Shown in pieces: positions 1 through 8,632 of a stretch of DNA of 64,000 bases (the first letter of the stretch is position 1; every line of letters begins with the position of its first letter). The position numbers were made by a program, and so were the translations under genes. Under the pieces are notes generated by a model. The model had not been told where the DNA came from and did not search any database. It worked only from the letters and a program-made list of their open reading frames with translations. Origin of the DNA: Niastella sp. GTDB taxonomy: Bacteria > Bacteroidota > Bacteroidia > Chitinophagales > Chitinophagaceae. The DNA is taken from positions 248,001-312,000 of the forward strand of contig JADJVM010000008.1 in assembly GCA_016710595.1 (NCBI GenBank), given 5' to 3'.

Positions 1-2877
1 TGAAAGGTTTGCAGCAATATACATTTGCATTGAAATTTGATTATGCTGCTGGCTGCGGCTGGCCATCGCAATCGGCATATTTTCTTCCAGCATACCCTGG
101 TCGCATTTATTTAATAATTTCCGGGCATCTTCTTTTCTGCCATTTTCTGCCAGGTTACGGGCTGCTCCGGCATAAGCTAAGCGAATACTATTTAAATGCC
201 TGCGGTTCTCTTCATCAAAATATACTCCTGGCTTATCAGCATTTCCAAATACAAATTTGTTCATCATTTTATTTACCACCCAATCTTCATTTACCTGGCT
301 ATTTTTTACAGGTACCAACCGGTAAGTAAGCCCATCCTGGCGCAAATAATCGCCAAAGCCAAGCTCACCATAGGCAGAAGTGAAATAGATGGGTCTTTTC
401 CATTTGTTGGCCGCAATAATATTTAAAATAGCTGTTTCATTTTTATACAATATTCCTTTAGGAATATCAAAAACTACCTGGCTTACCACGGTATCATTTG
501 CATTTACAGTTCCATTTTTGCGAACCAACGCTTCATCAACAGGTATTGAAACCCTTTTTACCGGAAAAATATTGATCACTGAACCATCGGTACCAGTCTG
601 TGTTTTTTTAGGATCATCACTACCGGCATAATCTTTCATCATGGTATATAAATCCATTGGTTGAGATGGGTCTTTAATACCTGCACCAGCCAGGAATTGG
701 TTTATCATTCCTGTATTATTGCCATAAATTCTTTCAGGTGCATAAATTACATCCCGGTTTGCTCCTACAATTTCTTCAGGCGTCCAAATAGGATCAATAG
801 GATCACTTTGGTTCACTTTATATCGCAGTTGGTTGATGTACCAATCCGTGCCCAGCAAACTGCTATTGATTACCCTGATATCTCTTCTGATACCTTGTAC
901 TTCCTGCGCATACCAAAGTGGGTAAGTATCATTATCACCAAATGTTATTAAGATGGCATTGGGTGCACAACTTTCCAAATAATCTATGGCTAAGTCCCTG
1001 GCCAATGTTTTATGGCTGCGGTCATGGTCATCCCATTCCTGCGAAGCCATCAGTACAGGTACCAATAATAAGCATAGTAACCCGGCAATATAATTACTGA
1101 TAGAAAGCTTCTTTATATATTGCATCAGAAAATCACGCACATAATAGAACCCTAGCCCAATCCATATTGCAAATGCGTAGAATGAACCCACAAAAGCATA
1201 ATCCCGTTCACGGGGTTGATTGCCCGCCTGGTTTAAGTAAATGGAGATGGCAAAGCCAGTGAAGAAAAATAATAATCCTACCACAATGAAATCTCTTTTA
1301 TCTTTTTTAATTTGATAAAGTAATCCCAGTAACCCTAAAATAAAGGGTAGGGCAAAAAGTTTATTATTGGCTTTATTATGTTTTAATGTATCGGGCATTG
1401 AGTTTTGATCACCCAAACGGATTTTATCAAAAAATCCGATACCTGTTTTCCAGTTCCCATCTCTTACATTGCCCATATTGATACCCTGGATATCATTTTG
1501 TTTGCCTGCAAAATTCCACATGAAATACCGCCAGTACATCCAGTTAATCTGGTAACTCCAGAAGAATCCGATATTTTCTGCCATGGTAGGGGCCCGGTCC
1601 CAATTACCCTGTTGGTCTTTTTCTATACCTGCCCAGGCAGCATAGTAATCTGCATGGCCCTGGTCGTTACTCATATCCCACATGCGTGGAAAAAAATGTT
1701 TACTGCCGGGTGCATAGATATACTCAATTTTGCGCCCGCTTTTTTCATATTTACCATTGGCCTTTACATAGGTCTCTGTAATTTTAGAATCCTGTATTTC
1801 CGAAGTAAAATCCTGGCCATATAATATTGGCCAGTCGCCGTATTGTTCACGGCTTACATAACCCACCAGGTTTACGGGGTTGTCCACATTAAACATATCT
1901 ACCGCCGGATCGGCATTGCTGCGAATAAGGGTAGTAAAGTAAGTTGAATAACCCAGGAGCATAAATACAAAACTCCACAATCCTAATTTTAAAAAATTCC
2001 AACCTCTTTTTTCTGCAGTCTTTAAGCCAAAATATACCAATACAGCAATCATCACAAAAAAGAATGCAAAACCGGAGAAGAAAGGAAGCCCAAAACTATT
2101 TACGAATAAAATATCCATATTTCCGGCGCCTTTAATGCTCCATTGTATTACTGCTTTTTGTACCAGGCCTGTAATTAAACAGCCGATTACAAATGCCCAA
2201 AACGTACCCCAGTTAGTTACTTTATATCTTTTAAAATAATAAATAAGCACCAGGGCAGGGATGGTCAATAAGTTGAGCAAATGCACGCCAATTGATAGCC
2301 CCATCAAATAAAAGATAAGAATGATCCACCGGTCGGCTTTGGTGAAATGGCCTTTAATACCTTGCTCATGTTCTTCTGTAACATTGTGTTCCCATTTTAA
2401 CATCGCCCAAAAAACGATTGCGGTAAAAAATGAAGAAAGTGCATATACTTCACCTTCTACAGCGCTATACCAAAATGAATCAGAAAAAGTATATGCTAAA
2501 GCACCTACGGCGCCGGCAATCATAATACCAATGATATTTTCATTGGTAAGTTCACCATCATCTTTTTTTACCAGTTTACGGGCAAAGTGTGTAATACTCC
2601 AAAATAAAAATAAAATTGTAAAACCACTCGCCAACGCACTCATCAGGTTGATGCCCGTGGCGGCATGATCGGGGCCAAAAGGAACCATAAACAATCGGCC
2701 AATCAGCACAAACAATGGCGCTCCCGGCGGATGCGGAATTTGTAACTTATAAGCGCTTGATGCAAATTCTCCACAATCCCATAAACTTCCGGTAGCCTCC
2801 ATGGTCATAATATAAACCGCACAAGCTATCAGGCAAACTGCCCAACCGGTAATGTTGTTGATGCGTTTAAAATTCAT
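1..2877 (-). CDS. DUF2723 family membrane protein, putative GT-C glycosyltransferase (C-terminus off the window)
   Basis: Open frame read leftward from ATG at 2877 to the window edge, 959 codons without a stop. The N-terminus has a membrane segment (about residues 9-27) followed by SLWDCGEF (31-38) and HPPGAPLF (49-56), the signature start of Bacteroidota DUF2723 proteins. D34 and E37 lie in the first extracytoplasmic loop, where GT-C transferases keep their catalytic acidic residue. Many further hydrophobic stretches follow. Family members are usually about 1000-1100 residues, so little is missing. The likely role is transfer of a sugar from a polyprenyl-phosphate donor at the cytoplasmic membrane; donor and acceptor are not known. 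A consensus promoter lies 28 nt upstream. The many short rightward frames inside it are shadows. Confidence 0.85.
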   Translation of the reverse strand, partial: MNFKRINNITGWAVCLIACAVYIMTMEATGSLWDCGEFASSAYKLQIPHPPGAPLFVLIGRLFMVPFGPDHAATGINLMSALASGFTILFLFWSITHFARKLVKKDDGELTNENIIGIMIAGAVGALAYTFSDSFWYSAVEGEVYALSSFFTAIVFWAMLKWEHNVTEEHEQGIKGHFTKADRWIILIFYLMGLSIGVHLLNLLTIPALVLIYYFKRYKVTNWGTFWAFVIGCLITGLVQKAVIQWSIKGAGNMDILFVNSFGLPFFSGFAFFFVMIAVLVYFGLKTAEKRGWNFLKLGLWSFVFMLLGYSTYFTTLIRSNADPAVDMFNVDNPVNLVGYVSREQYGDWPILYGQDFTSEIQDSKITETYVKANGKYEKSGRKIEYIYAPGSKHFFPRMWDMSNDQGHADYYAAWAGIEKDQQGNWDRAPTMAENIGFFWSYQINWMYWRYFMWNFAGKQNDIQGINMGNVRDGNWKTGIGFFDKIRLGDQNSMPDTLKHNKANNKLFALPFILGLLGLLYQIKKDKRDFIVVGLLFFFTGFAISIYLNQAGNQPRERDYAFVGSFYAFAIWIGLGFYYVRDFLMQYIKKLSISNYIAGLLCLLLVPVLMASQEWDDHDRSHKTLARDLAIDYLESCAPNAILITFGDNDTYPLWYAQEVQGIRRDIRVINSSLLGTDWYINQLRYKVNQSDPIDPIWTPEEIVGANRDVIYAPERIYGNNTGMINQFLAGAGIKDPSQPMDLYTMMKDYAGSDDPKKTQTGTDGSVINIFPVKRVSIPVDEALVRKNGTVNANDTVVSQVVFDIPKGILYKNETAILNIIAANKWKRPIYFTSAYGELGFGDYLRQDGLTYRLVPVKNSQVNEDWVVNKMMNKFVFGNADKPGVYFDEENRRHLNSIRLAYAGAARNLAENGRKEDARKLLNKCDQGMLEENMPIAMASRSQQHNQISMQMYIAANLS

Positions 2878-2904
2878 AATAGATATATATGATTAATAAG
2901 TGGG

Positions 2905-2912
2905 CAAATATA
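2905..2912 (-). promoter_or_regulatory. -7 promoter element (TATATTTG) for the DUF2723 gene
   Basis: Reads TATATTTG on the minus strand, a perfect match to the Bacteroidota -7 consensus TAnnTTTG. It lies 27 nt before the ATG at 2877, giving a leader of about 20 nt. No clear -33 TTG box is visible. Confidence 0.6.
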
Positions 2913-3035
2913 GGGATGTTTAGCTATGACAGGATGCCGTTTTTGTATTTTATATATATTTTGGATTTAGATATTAAATCGTCCCAGCAGGATATGGTAT
3001 TTTAGTAGCCGTATATTTTATGCCATTAGCCATCA

Positions 3036-3043
3036 TATATTTG
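3036..3043 (+). promoter_or_regulatory. -7 promoter element (TATATTTG) abutting the EamA gene
   Basis: Perfect TAnnTTTG match. Only 2 nt separate it from the ATG at 3046 and 8 nt from the in-frame ATG at 3052, so the transcript probably has no leader and 3052 is the more likely start. Confidence 0.55.
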
Positions 3044-3051
3044 CGATGCAA

Positions 3052-3948
3052 ATGAAGAAAGCATTTATTCAATTACACATAGCCGTTTTTTTAGCTGGGT
3101 TCACCGCCATTCTGGGAAAGTTAATTCAATTGAATGAAGGATTATTGGTTTTTTACCGTTTGCTTATTGCCATTGTTGTATTAGGCGTACTGTTGAAAGC
3201 AAAAAAACTATTACCCAGGCTCCCGGTAAAAGATATGTTGAAAATTGCATTGGTTGGCGTAATGGTTGCTTTTCATTGGGTAGCATTTTATGGAAGTATT
3301 AAATATGCAAATGTTTCTGTTGCCCTGGTTTGCTTTTCTGCTACTGGTTTCTTTACTGCTTTATTAGAACCATTAATCCTGCGCCGCAAATCAGATATGG
3401 TGGAAGTAATATTAGGCCTGATGGTGATTGCGGGCATCATTATCGTATTTGATTTTCATCCCCATTATAAACTTGGTATTTTATTTGGTATTGCAGCGGC
3501 CGTGGGTAGCGCTATTTTCCCCATATTAAACAAACAGCTTTTATTACGCTTTACTCCCAAGGTTTTAACCTGGTATGAATTTTTTGCAGGTTTTATTTTT
3601 CTTTGCATGGTACTACCTGTTTATTTTATTTTTTTTCCACCGGCTTATTTCTGGCCCTCTGCCATGGATTGGCTTTGGCTGTCATTATTGGCGATCATCT
3701 GTACCATCATCATGTTTGATTTACAATTGCAAGCCCTAAAAAAAATCTCTGCATTTACCGTAAATCTCAGTTATAACCTGGAGCCGGTATATGGTATCTT
3801 ATTGGCCTTCTTTATTTTTGATGAGCGCAAACTTTTGCACATCCAGTTTTATATTGGTTTAGCGCTGATCTTGTTATCAATCCTTATCAACAGTATCCGC
3901 CAATTTAGAAAGGCAAAAAGAGCAAAACTGGTTGCGACTACTGTGTAA
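3052..3948 (+). CDS. EamA/DMT-family transporter
   Basis: Protein of 298 residues, starting MKKAFIQLH, made of about ten hydrophobic helices arranged as two EamA repeats (first half ending near residue 130, second from about 145), the usual layout and length of drug/metabolite exporters in the inner membrane. The substrate cannot be told from the sequence. An ATG two codons earlier (3046) is possible, but the consensus -7 element ends 2 nt before it, so I chose 3052. It is divergent from the DUF2723 gene and is followed by a 234-nt gap leading to hppD. Confidence 0.85.
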   Translation: MKKAFIQLHIAVFLAGFTAILGKLIQLNEGLLVFYRLLIAIVVLGVLLKAKKLLPRLPVKDMLKIALVGVMVAFHWVAFYGSIKYANVSVALVCFSATGFFTALLEPLILRRKSDMVEVILGLMVIAGIIIVFDFHPHYKLGILFGIAAAVGSAIFPILNKQLLLRFTPKVLTWYEFFAGFIFLCMVLPVYFIFFPPAYFWPSAMDWLWLSLLAIICTIIMFDLQLQALKKISAFTVNLSYNLEPVYGILLAFFIFDERKLLHIQFYIGLALILLSILINSIRQFRKAKRAKLVATTV

Positions 3949-3992
3949 TGAAAATCATATAAATTAATAATACAAAAAAGAGAAGCCTTTAA

Positions 3993-4008
3993 TATTTTTG
4001 TATCTTTG
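3993..4008 (+). promoter_or_regulatory. Two adjacent -7 elements (TATTTTTG, TATCTTTG) upstream of hppD
   Basis: Two consensus TAnnTTTG octamers lie end to end (3993-4000 and 4001-4008). They are 175-190 nt before the hppD ATG, so the mRNA should carry a long leader. The tandem arrangement could give two start sites 8 nt apart. Confidence 0.5.
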
Positions 4009-4016
4009 AAGTTGTA

Positions 4017-4106
4017 ATGATCCCGGATTATCCGCATAAAATTTTTGGCGACAAGCGCAGCTTTCATTGCTTGCTTGTAATGTCGCTTGCTTTAAATTCA
4101 GTTTAA
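4017..4106 (+). CDS. Possible 29-residue leader ORF ahead of hppD
   Basis: ATG at 4017, 8 nt after the second -7 element, opens a 29-codon frame ending TAA at 4104-4106. It would be the first start codon on the hppD transcript. The peptide starts MIPDYPHKIFG and resembles no family known to me. An inverted repeat GCGACA/TGTCGC (4048-4053 and 4081-4086) lies inside it. It could be a leader peptide, a chance frame, or part of a structured untranslated leader; coding is not shown. Confidence 0.2.
   Translation: MIPDYPHKIFGDKRSFHCLLVMSLALNSV
4048..4086 (+). promoter_or_regulatory. Inverted repeat in the hppD leader
   Basis: GCGACA at 4048-4053 pairs with TGTCGC at 4081-4086, and an alternative pairing ACAAGC (4051-4056) with GCTTGT (4073-4078) overlaps it. 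The arms are mutually exclusive in part, as in leader switches, but the loops are long and no T-run follows. Function is inferred only. Confidence 0.2.
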
Positions 4107-4182
4107 TGGTTCCTTCACTTTTTTTTGCAATAGGTTCTTCTTATACTTATTCTTTTTCATCAATTCTTTTAATTATTACAAT

Positions 4183-5316
4183 ATGTCAAGTACAACAGTA
4201 GAAACAAAAACAACAGTTACACCGGTAGAAGATTTTCTGCCTTTATATGGAACTGACTATGTAGAATTTTATGTGGGCAATGCAAAGCAGGCTGCCCATT
4301 TTTATAAAACGGCATTTGGTTTTCAATCTTTAGCGTATAGTGGACCCGAAACAGGAAATAAAGATTTTGCAAGCTATGTAATCAGGCAGAATAAATTAAC
4401 CTTTGTACTCACTACTCCGCTGCGTGCCGATAATGCCATTTCGGAACATATTCGGCTGCATGGCGACGGTGTAAAATTTTTAGCGCTAAAGGTTGATGAT
4501 GCAACAGATGCCTGGAAACAAACAACCCAAAGAGGAGGGAAAAGTTTTAAAGAACCAGAAACTCTTAAAGATAAAGATGGTGAAGCTGTTATTAGTGGCA
4601 TACATACTTACGGAGAAACCGTTCATCTTTTTATTGAAAGAAAAAATTATAATGGTATTTTTTTACCCGGGTTTATAAAATGGGAATCAAATTATAATCC
4701 TACAGAAACGGGTTTGCAATATGTAGATCATTGTGTAGGAAATGTTGGTTGGAATCAAATGAACCCCTGGGTGAAATTTTATGAAGATGTAATGGGCTTT
4801 AAAAATATTTTAAGTTTTGATGATAATGATATCTCTACAGAATATTCTGCCCTCATGAGTAAAGTTATGAGCAATGGAAATGGATATGTAAAGTTCCCGA
4901 TAAATGAACCTGCAGAGGGAAAAAAGAAAAGCCAGGTAGAAGAATATTTAGAATTTTACAATGGCGAAGGCGTACAGCATGTTGCATTAGCTACCAATAA
5001 TATTATAGAAACAGTTACCACATTAAAAAACAGGGGCGTAGAATTTTTAAAAATACCCGCATCTTATTATGCTGATGTATTAAGCAGGGTAGGGCATATT
5101 GATGAAGACCTGGAACCATTACAGGAGCTCGGTATTTTAATTGATAAAGATGATGAAGGATACCTGTTACAAATATTTTCAAAACCATTACAAGACAGGC
5201 CAACGGTATTCTTTGAGATCATTCAACGCAAAGGTGCCAAGAGTTTTGGAAAAGGAAACTTTAAAGCCTTGTTTGAATCATTAGAAAGAGAGCAGGCGTT
5301 AAGAGGAAATTTATAA
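4183..5316 (+). CDS. hppD: 4-hydroxyphenylpyruvate dioxygenase
   Basis: Converts 4-hydroxyphenylpyruvate to homogentisate in tyrosine breakdown, in the cytoplasm. The 377 residues fit the family. It has two vicinal-oxygen-chelate modules (about 20-155 and 178-350). The three iron ligands are visible: H183 (in YVDHCVGN), H266 (in VQHVALAT) and E345 (in FFEIIQRKG). The C-terminal signature GAKSFGKGNFKALFES (351-366), which closes over the active site, is intact. No other tyrosine-degradation gene is next to it, and the gene appears to be a single transcription unit with a long leader and a strong terminator. Confidence 0.96.
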   Translation: MSSTTVETKTTVTPVEDFLPLYGTDYVEFYVGNAKQAAHFYKTAFGFQSLAYSGPETGNKDFASYVIRQNKLTFVLTTPLRADNAISEHIRLHGDGVKFLALKVDDATDAWKQTTQRGGKSFKEPETLKDKDGEAVISGIHTYGETVHLFIERKNYNGIFLPGFIKWESNYNPTETGLQYVDHCVGNVGWNQMNPWVKFYEDVMGFKNILSFDDNDISTEYSALMSKVMSNGNGYVKFPINEPAEGKKKSQVEEYLEFYNGEGVQHVALATNNIIETVTTLKNRGVEFLKIPASYYADVLSRVGHIDEDLEPLQELGILIDKDDEGYLLQIFSKPLQDRPTVFFEIIQRKGAKSFGKGNFKALFESLEREQALRGNL

Positions 5317-5337
5317 AAATATCATTACATAAATGGT

Positions 5338-5361
5338 GCTGTTTCAGTAAATTGAAACAGC
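5338..5361. terminator. Bidirectional terminator between hppD and the lipoprotein gene
   Basis: GCTGTTTCA (5338-5346), loop GTAAAT, then TGAAACAGC (5353-5361): a perfect 9-bp stem followed by AATTTTT. It sits between convergent genes and can serve both strands. Confidence 0.85.
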
Positions 5362-5366
5362 AATTT

Positions 5367-6236
5367 TTATTGTTTAATCGGGATCAATCCCCTGATGCCC
5401 ATATCTATTACGGTATCTCCATTGGCAGGATCAAATAGGCCATTGGCATCATTATCTATCCATTCAAAACTTTTGTTTGTTGATAAGGATACGGTAATAT
5501 AGATATCCTGTGTTTCGTTACCAGTTACTATTAAAGGAGAAGCAAATTTTCCTGTTACTACACAAGAGCCTGCCGGAACAGGCGATGTGTTGAATATGGG
5601 ATTGGGTACAGTGGTTGCACCGGGTGGCGCCTGTCCTGTTTGTACAAATCCATAACCCAATAAACCAGTTTCAAAAGCCCAGTATCCCTGTAATTTATTT
5701 GCATTAACAGTTACCGTGCTATCTTTTATTTTGTATTGTTGAATATAGGTGTTGTATCCAATAAAAGAAGCAATGGTAGCCTGGGTCATTGTGCCTGCCA
5801 CGTGTACGGCTACTGAATAATTTTGATATGCCAATGAAACCCTTAACCATTCATAGGTGCCGGGTGCAAAATCTTTTATAGGCACTGCCAAAAACTCCTC
5901 GTTATTACCAGCAAAATGCGATTGACTAAAATCTATTGCAGTAGCGCCACCTGTATTTACTTCCGGGGCATGGTATAAAACCTGGCCGCTGCCAATTGGC
6001 GTATAAGCAGTAGGAGCAAGTTCCAGGTAATGAGCGGTCATACTATTAAAGCGTGGGCTTTGTGCAGCATGGCCTGCGGCAACACCCACCGGGTTACCCA
6101 ATCCGTTTAAACGTACCTGGGTAGAATCGAATTTAAAAATGAAATGAATTTTTGCTTCCTGGCTATTATTGTTATCATTTTTTTTGCAGGAAGAAAAAAG
6201 GAAAACAAGGATGATGATCCCTATTGAATTTTTCAT
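5367..6236 (-). CDS. Lipoprotein of unknown function
   Basis: 289 residues with a lipoprotein signal: hydrophobic MKNSIGIIILVFLF followed by SSC, making C17 the lipidated residue, then a KKNDNNN spacer typical of surface-bound Bacteroidota lipoproteins. I do not recognise the mature domain with certainty. The early stretch on a short beta-strand with FDSTQVRLNG and several G/P-rich segments suggests a beta-sandwich; MbnP-like copper-chaperone proteins are one loose resemblance. DNDANGLFDPANGD (about 261-274) looks like an EF-hand/dockerin-type calcium loop with an atypical last position. The start codon is preceded directly by ATCTGT, shared with two other exported proteins in the window. Confidence 0.7.
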   Translation of the reverse strand: MKNSIGIIILVFLFSSCKKNDNNNSQEAKIHFIFKFDSTQVRLNGLGNPVGVAAGHAAQSPRFNSMTAHYLELAPTAYTPIGSGQVLYHAPEVNTGGATAIDFSQSHFAGNNEEFLAVPIKDFAPGTYEWLRVSLAYQNYSVAVHVAGTMTQATIASFIGYNTYIQQYKIKDSTVTVNANKLQGYWAFETGLLGYGFVQTGQAPPGATTVPNPIFNTSPVPAGSCVVTGKFASPLIVTGNETQDIYITVSLSTNKSFEWIDNDANGLFDPANGDTVIDMGIRGLIPIKQ

Positions 6237-6274
6237 ACAGATGATTTTGAATTAAAAATAATATTTACCACGCA

Positions 6275-7291
6275 CTAAAGTGTTTCCAATATGTTAATTA
6301 CCTGCTGAACCATTTTGGGGCTAATGCCCAGGTGCGTTACAATTCTTACTTGTGTGGGTGAGATAGGAATGGTAAGTATATTTTTTTGTTTTAGTATCTC
6401 AGAGAACTCTTTAGCGGAATACCGGCCCATTACATCAAAAATGATGATATTGGTATCGACCGGAAGTACTTTACCTACAAATTCTTTTTGGATAAGAATT
6501 TCAGCAATTTGTTTGGCGTGATCATGATCCTGTGCTAAACGGCCAATATTATTTTCTAAAGCAAATATGCCTGCTGCGGCAAGATAACCCGCTTGCCTCA
6601 TGCCACCACCCAATACTTTACGTACCCGGCGTGCCCGTTTTATATATTCTTTCGATCCGATCAATACACTTCCTACCGGGGCACCCAATCCTTTACTTAA
6701 ACAAACAGAAATACTATCAAATAATTTTCCATAAAATTTAGGGTCTTCATGGTTTGCTACCAATGCATTAAATAACCGGGCTCCATCTAAATGAAGTTTT
6801 AAATTATTTTGCAGGCATACTTCTTTTATTTCCTCAAAGTCTTTTTGATTATAGCAGGCGCCTCCACCCCGGTTAGCAGTATTTTCTAAACTTACTAAAC
6901 TGGTATTGGCACGGTGAACATCATGCGGGTTTATAGCCGCTTTTACCTGGTCTGCTGTTACCAATCCCCGGTTCCCATTGATGGTTTTCACCTGGCAGCC
7001 ACTATTAAAGGCAATTCCGCCGGCTTCATAATAATACACGTGGCTATTGAATTCGCATATCACTTCATCACCCGGCTGGGTATGGCATTTTATTGCAATT
7101 TGATTTGCCATGGTACCGCTTGGGCAAAACAAGGAAGCTTCCATACCAAATATATCAGCAACAAATGCTTCTAACTGGTTTACACTGGGGTCTTCGCCAA
7201 AAACATCATCGCCCACAGGGGCTTGCATCATGGCTTGCAACATAGGTTCGGTAGGAATTGTAAAAGTATCGGAACGTAAATCAATTATCAT
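6275..7291 (-). CDS. ltaE: Low-specificity L-threonine aldolase
   Basis: Cleaves L-threonine or allo-threonine to glycine and acetaldehyde; a cytoplasmic fold-type I PLP enzyme. The 338 residues begin IDLRSDTFT, the classic family start. H84 (SHVY) stacks on the PLP ring, the PLP-phosphate loop is SGT (58-60), HLDGAR (167-172) gives the pyridine-nitrogen aspartate, and K200 in SKGLGAPVGS is the Schiff-base lysine. A perfect -7 promoter lies 4 nt before the ATG, so the mRNA may be leaderless. The lipoprotein gene follows on the same strand after 38 nt, possibly cotranscribed. Confidence 0.94.
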   Translation of the reverse strand: MIIDLRSDTFTIPTEPMLQAMMQAPVGDDVFGEDPSVNQLEAFVADIFGMEASLFCPSGTMANQIAIKCHTQPGDEVICEFNSHVYYYEAGGIAFNSGCQVKTINGNRGLVTADQVKAAINPHDVHRANTSLVSLENTANRGGGACYNQKDFEEIKEVCLQNNLKLHLDGARLFNALVANHEDPKFYGKLFDSISVCLSKGLGAPVGSVLIGSKEYIKRARRVRKVLGGGMRQAGYLAAAGIFALENNIGRLAQDHDHAKQIAEILIQKEFVGKVLPVDTNIIIFDVMGRYSAKEFSEILKQKNILTIPISPTQVRIVTHLGISPKMVQQVINILETL

Positions 7292-7295
7292 GTTA

Positions 7296-7303
7296 CAAAA
7301 ATA
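7296..7303 (-). promoter_or_regulatory. -7 promoter element (TATTTTTG) abutting the threonine aldolase gene
   Basis: Consensus TAnnTTTG on the minus strand with only 4 nt (TAAC) between its G and the ATG at 7291. Transcription would start at or within the start codon region. Confidence 0.55.
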
Positions 7304-7467
7304 GGGATGAAATTATCAGGAATTTTGAATTTATTGTGGTTGTTTTAACAACTTTTCATCATCATTATACATCTAATTTAAGATAGTCCAATTTATTACA
7401 ACAGGTATTCTTATTCACCATTTATCCAATTTTTTCGATATAATTATGATTTACGGTATCTGTAATG

Positions 7468-7475
7468 TAACTTTG
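7468..7475 (+). promoter_or_regulatory. -7 promoter element (TAACTTTG) for rpoD
   Basis: Consensus octamer about 98 nt before the rpoD ATG in a 282-nt AT-rich gap that holds no other gene. It would give a leader of roughly 90 nt. Confidence 0.45.
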
Positions 7476-7573
7476 CAATGCATTTTGTAGAATATTTGCC
7501 TGAAACTCTTTATTTTACAAATTCATTGGTTTTGGATTGATATTTTATTACACTCACGCACAACACTTTACAC

Positions 7574-8431
7574 ATGAGGCAACTTAAAATCGCTACCCAG
7601 ATTACGAACAGGGATTCACAGGCTGTTGAAAAATACCTGCAGGAAATCTCTAAGATTTCGATGATCACACCTGAAGAAGAAACCATACTTGCCCAAAAGA
7701 TTAAAATGGGCGATCAGCGTGCTTTGGACAAATTAGTACAGGCAAATCTTCGTTTTGTAGTATCAGTTGCTAAACAATATCAACACCAGGGGCTTTCATT
7801 AAGCGATTTGATCAATGAAGGAAACCTCGGTTTAATTAAAGCAGCTCAACGTTTTGATGAAACAAAAGGGTTTAAATTTATATCTTATGCTGTTTGGTGG
7901 ATTCGTCAATCTATTTTACAGGCGCTGGCTGAACAAGGCCGTCTGGTACGTTTACCACAAAATAAAATTGGCACATATAATAAAGCCAACAAAGCCTATA
8001 TGGCTTTTGAGCAGGAACATGAAAGGGAACCATCTACCGAAGAACTGGCTGAACTCTTAGAAATGAGTGAAACCGAGATCAATAATATTTTTCAAAGTAA
8101 TACCCGTCATACTTCATTAGATGCACCTGTACATGAAGCAGAAGATGTGGCGATGGGCGATTTACTTAAAGGGGGTGCAGAAACTGATGAAGACGTTATG
8201 CACGATTCTTTAAAAAATGAAATACGCCGTGTATTAAAATCATTAAGCCCAAGAGAAGCAGAAATAGTAAATGCTTATTTTGGATTGGATGGTGAAAATG
8301 GCGTTACAGTAGAACAGATTGGCCAAAAATATGATTTAACAAAAGAACGGATTCGCCAAATTAAAGAAAGAGCTATCAAACGTTTGCAAAAAGCACGTTA
8401 TAGCGGCGCTTTAAAGGCTTATTTGGGTTAA
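7574..8431 (+). CDS. rpoD: Primary RNA polymerase sigma factor (sigma-70, RpoD/SigA)
   Basis: Directs RNA polymerase to housekeeping promoters. 285 residues, far shorter than E. coli RpoD because region 1.1 and the non-conserved insert are missing, as is normal in Bacteroidota. Region 1.2 spans about 14-45; region 2 about 50-125, with the -10 recognition helix in SYAVWWIRQSILQAL (104-118); region 3 about 130-205; region 4 about 212-272, with the helix-turn-helix VEQIGQKYDLTKERIRQIKE. In this phylum the factor reads the TAnnTTTG/TTG promoters seen throughout the window. A strong terminator follows directly, so it is probably monocistronic. Confidence 0.96.
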   Translation: MRQLKIATQITNRDSQAVEKYLQEISKISMITPEEETILAQKIKMGDQRALDKLVQANLRFVVSVAKQYQHQGLSLSDLINEGNLGLIKAAQRFDETKGFKFISYAVWWIRQSILQALAEQGRLVRLPQNKIGTYNKANKAYMAFEQEHEREPSTEELAELLEMSETEINNIFQSNTRHTSLDAPVHEAEDVAMGDLLKGGAETDEDVMHDSLKNEIRRVLKSLSPREAEIVNAYFGLDGENGVTVEQIGQKYDLTKERIRQIKERAIKRLQKARYSGALKAYLG

Positions 8432-8456
8432 TATAATTTTCATTTCATTGATTAAA

Positions 8457-8482
8457 AACTTCGGTCTATCCGAAGTTTTTTT
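8457..8482 (+). terminator. rpoD terminator
   Basis: AACTTCGG (8457-8464) and CCGAAGTT (8470-8477) form an 8-bp stem with a 5-nt loop, and the T-run continues to 8482. Confidence 0.88.
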
Positions 8483-8599
8483 ATTTTAAAAATTAAATGA
8501 ATTTGTAACAGCATCTAACATTTAAGTTCCTTTCTCCCACTTGTAAAATACTAATTCCCCACATAAAGGAATAATAGAATTAAAACACTTTAAAAACCG

Positions 8600-8607
8600 T
8601 AATTTTG
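8600..8607 (+). promoter_or_regulatory. -7 promoter element (TAATTTTG) for lepA
   Basis: Perfect TAnnTTTG 25 nt before the lepA ATG at 8633, giving a short leader. Confidence 0.55.
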
Positions 8608-8632
8608 CGCCCTAAAACACGGGAAATCGTTT

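Noticed and set aside
1..2700. Several rightward open frames (up to 139 codons) in the first 2.7 kb
   Set aside because: They are the antisense shadow of the DUF2723 gene, whose minus-strand frame is continuous with the right motifs.
5411..5460. EF-hand calcium loop in the lipoprotein as proof of calcium binding
   Set aside because: The loop DNDANGLFDPANGD has an atypical final residue, so binding is only possible, not shown.
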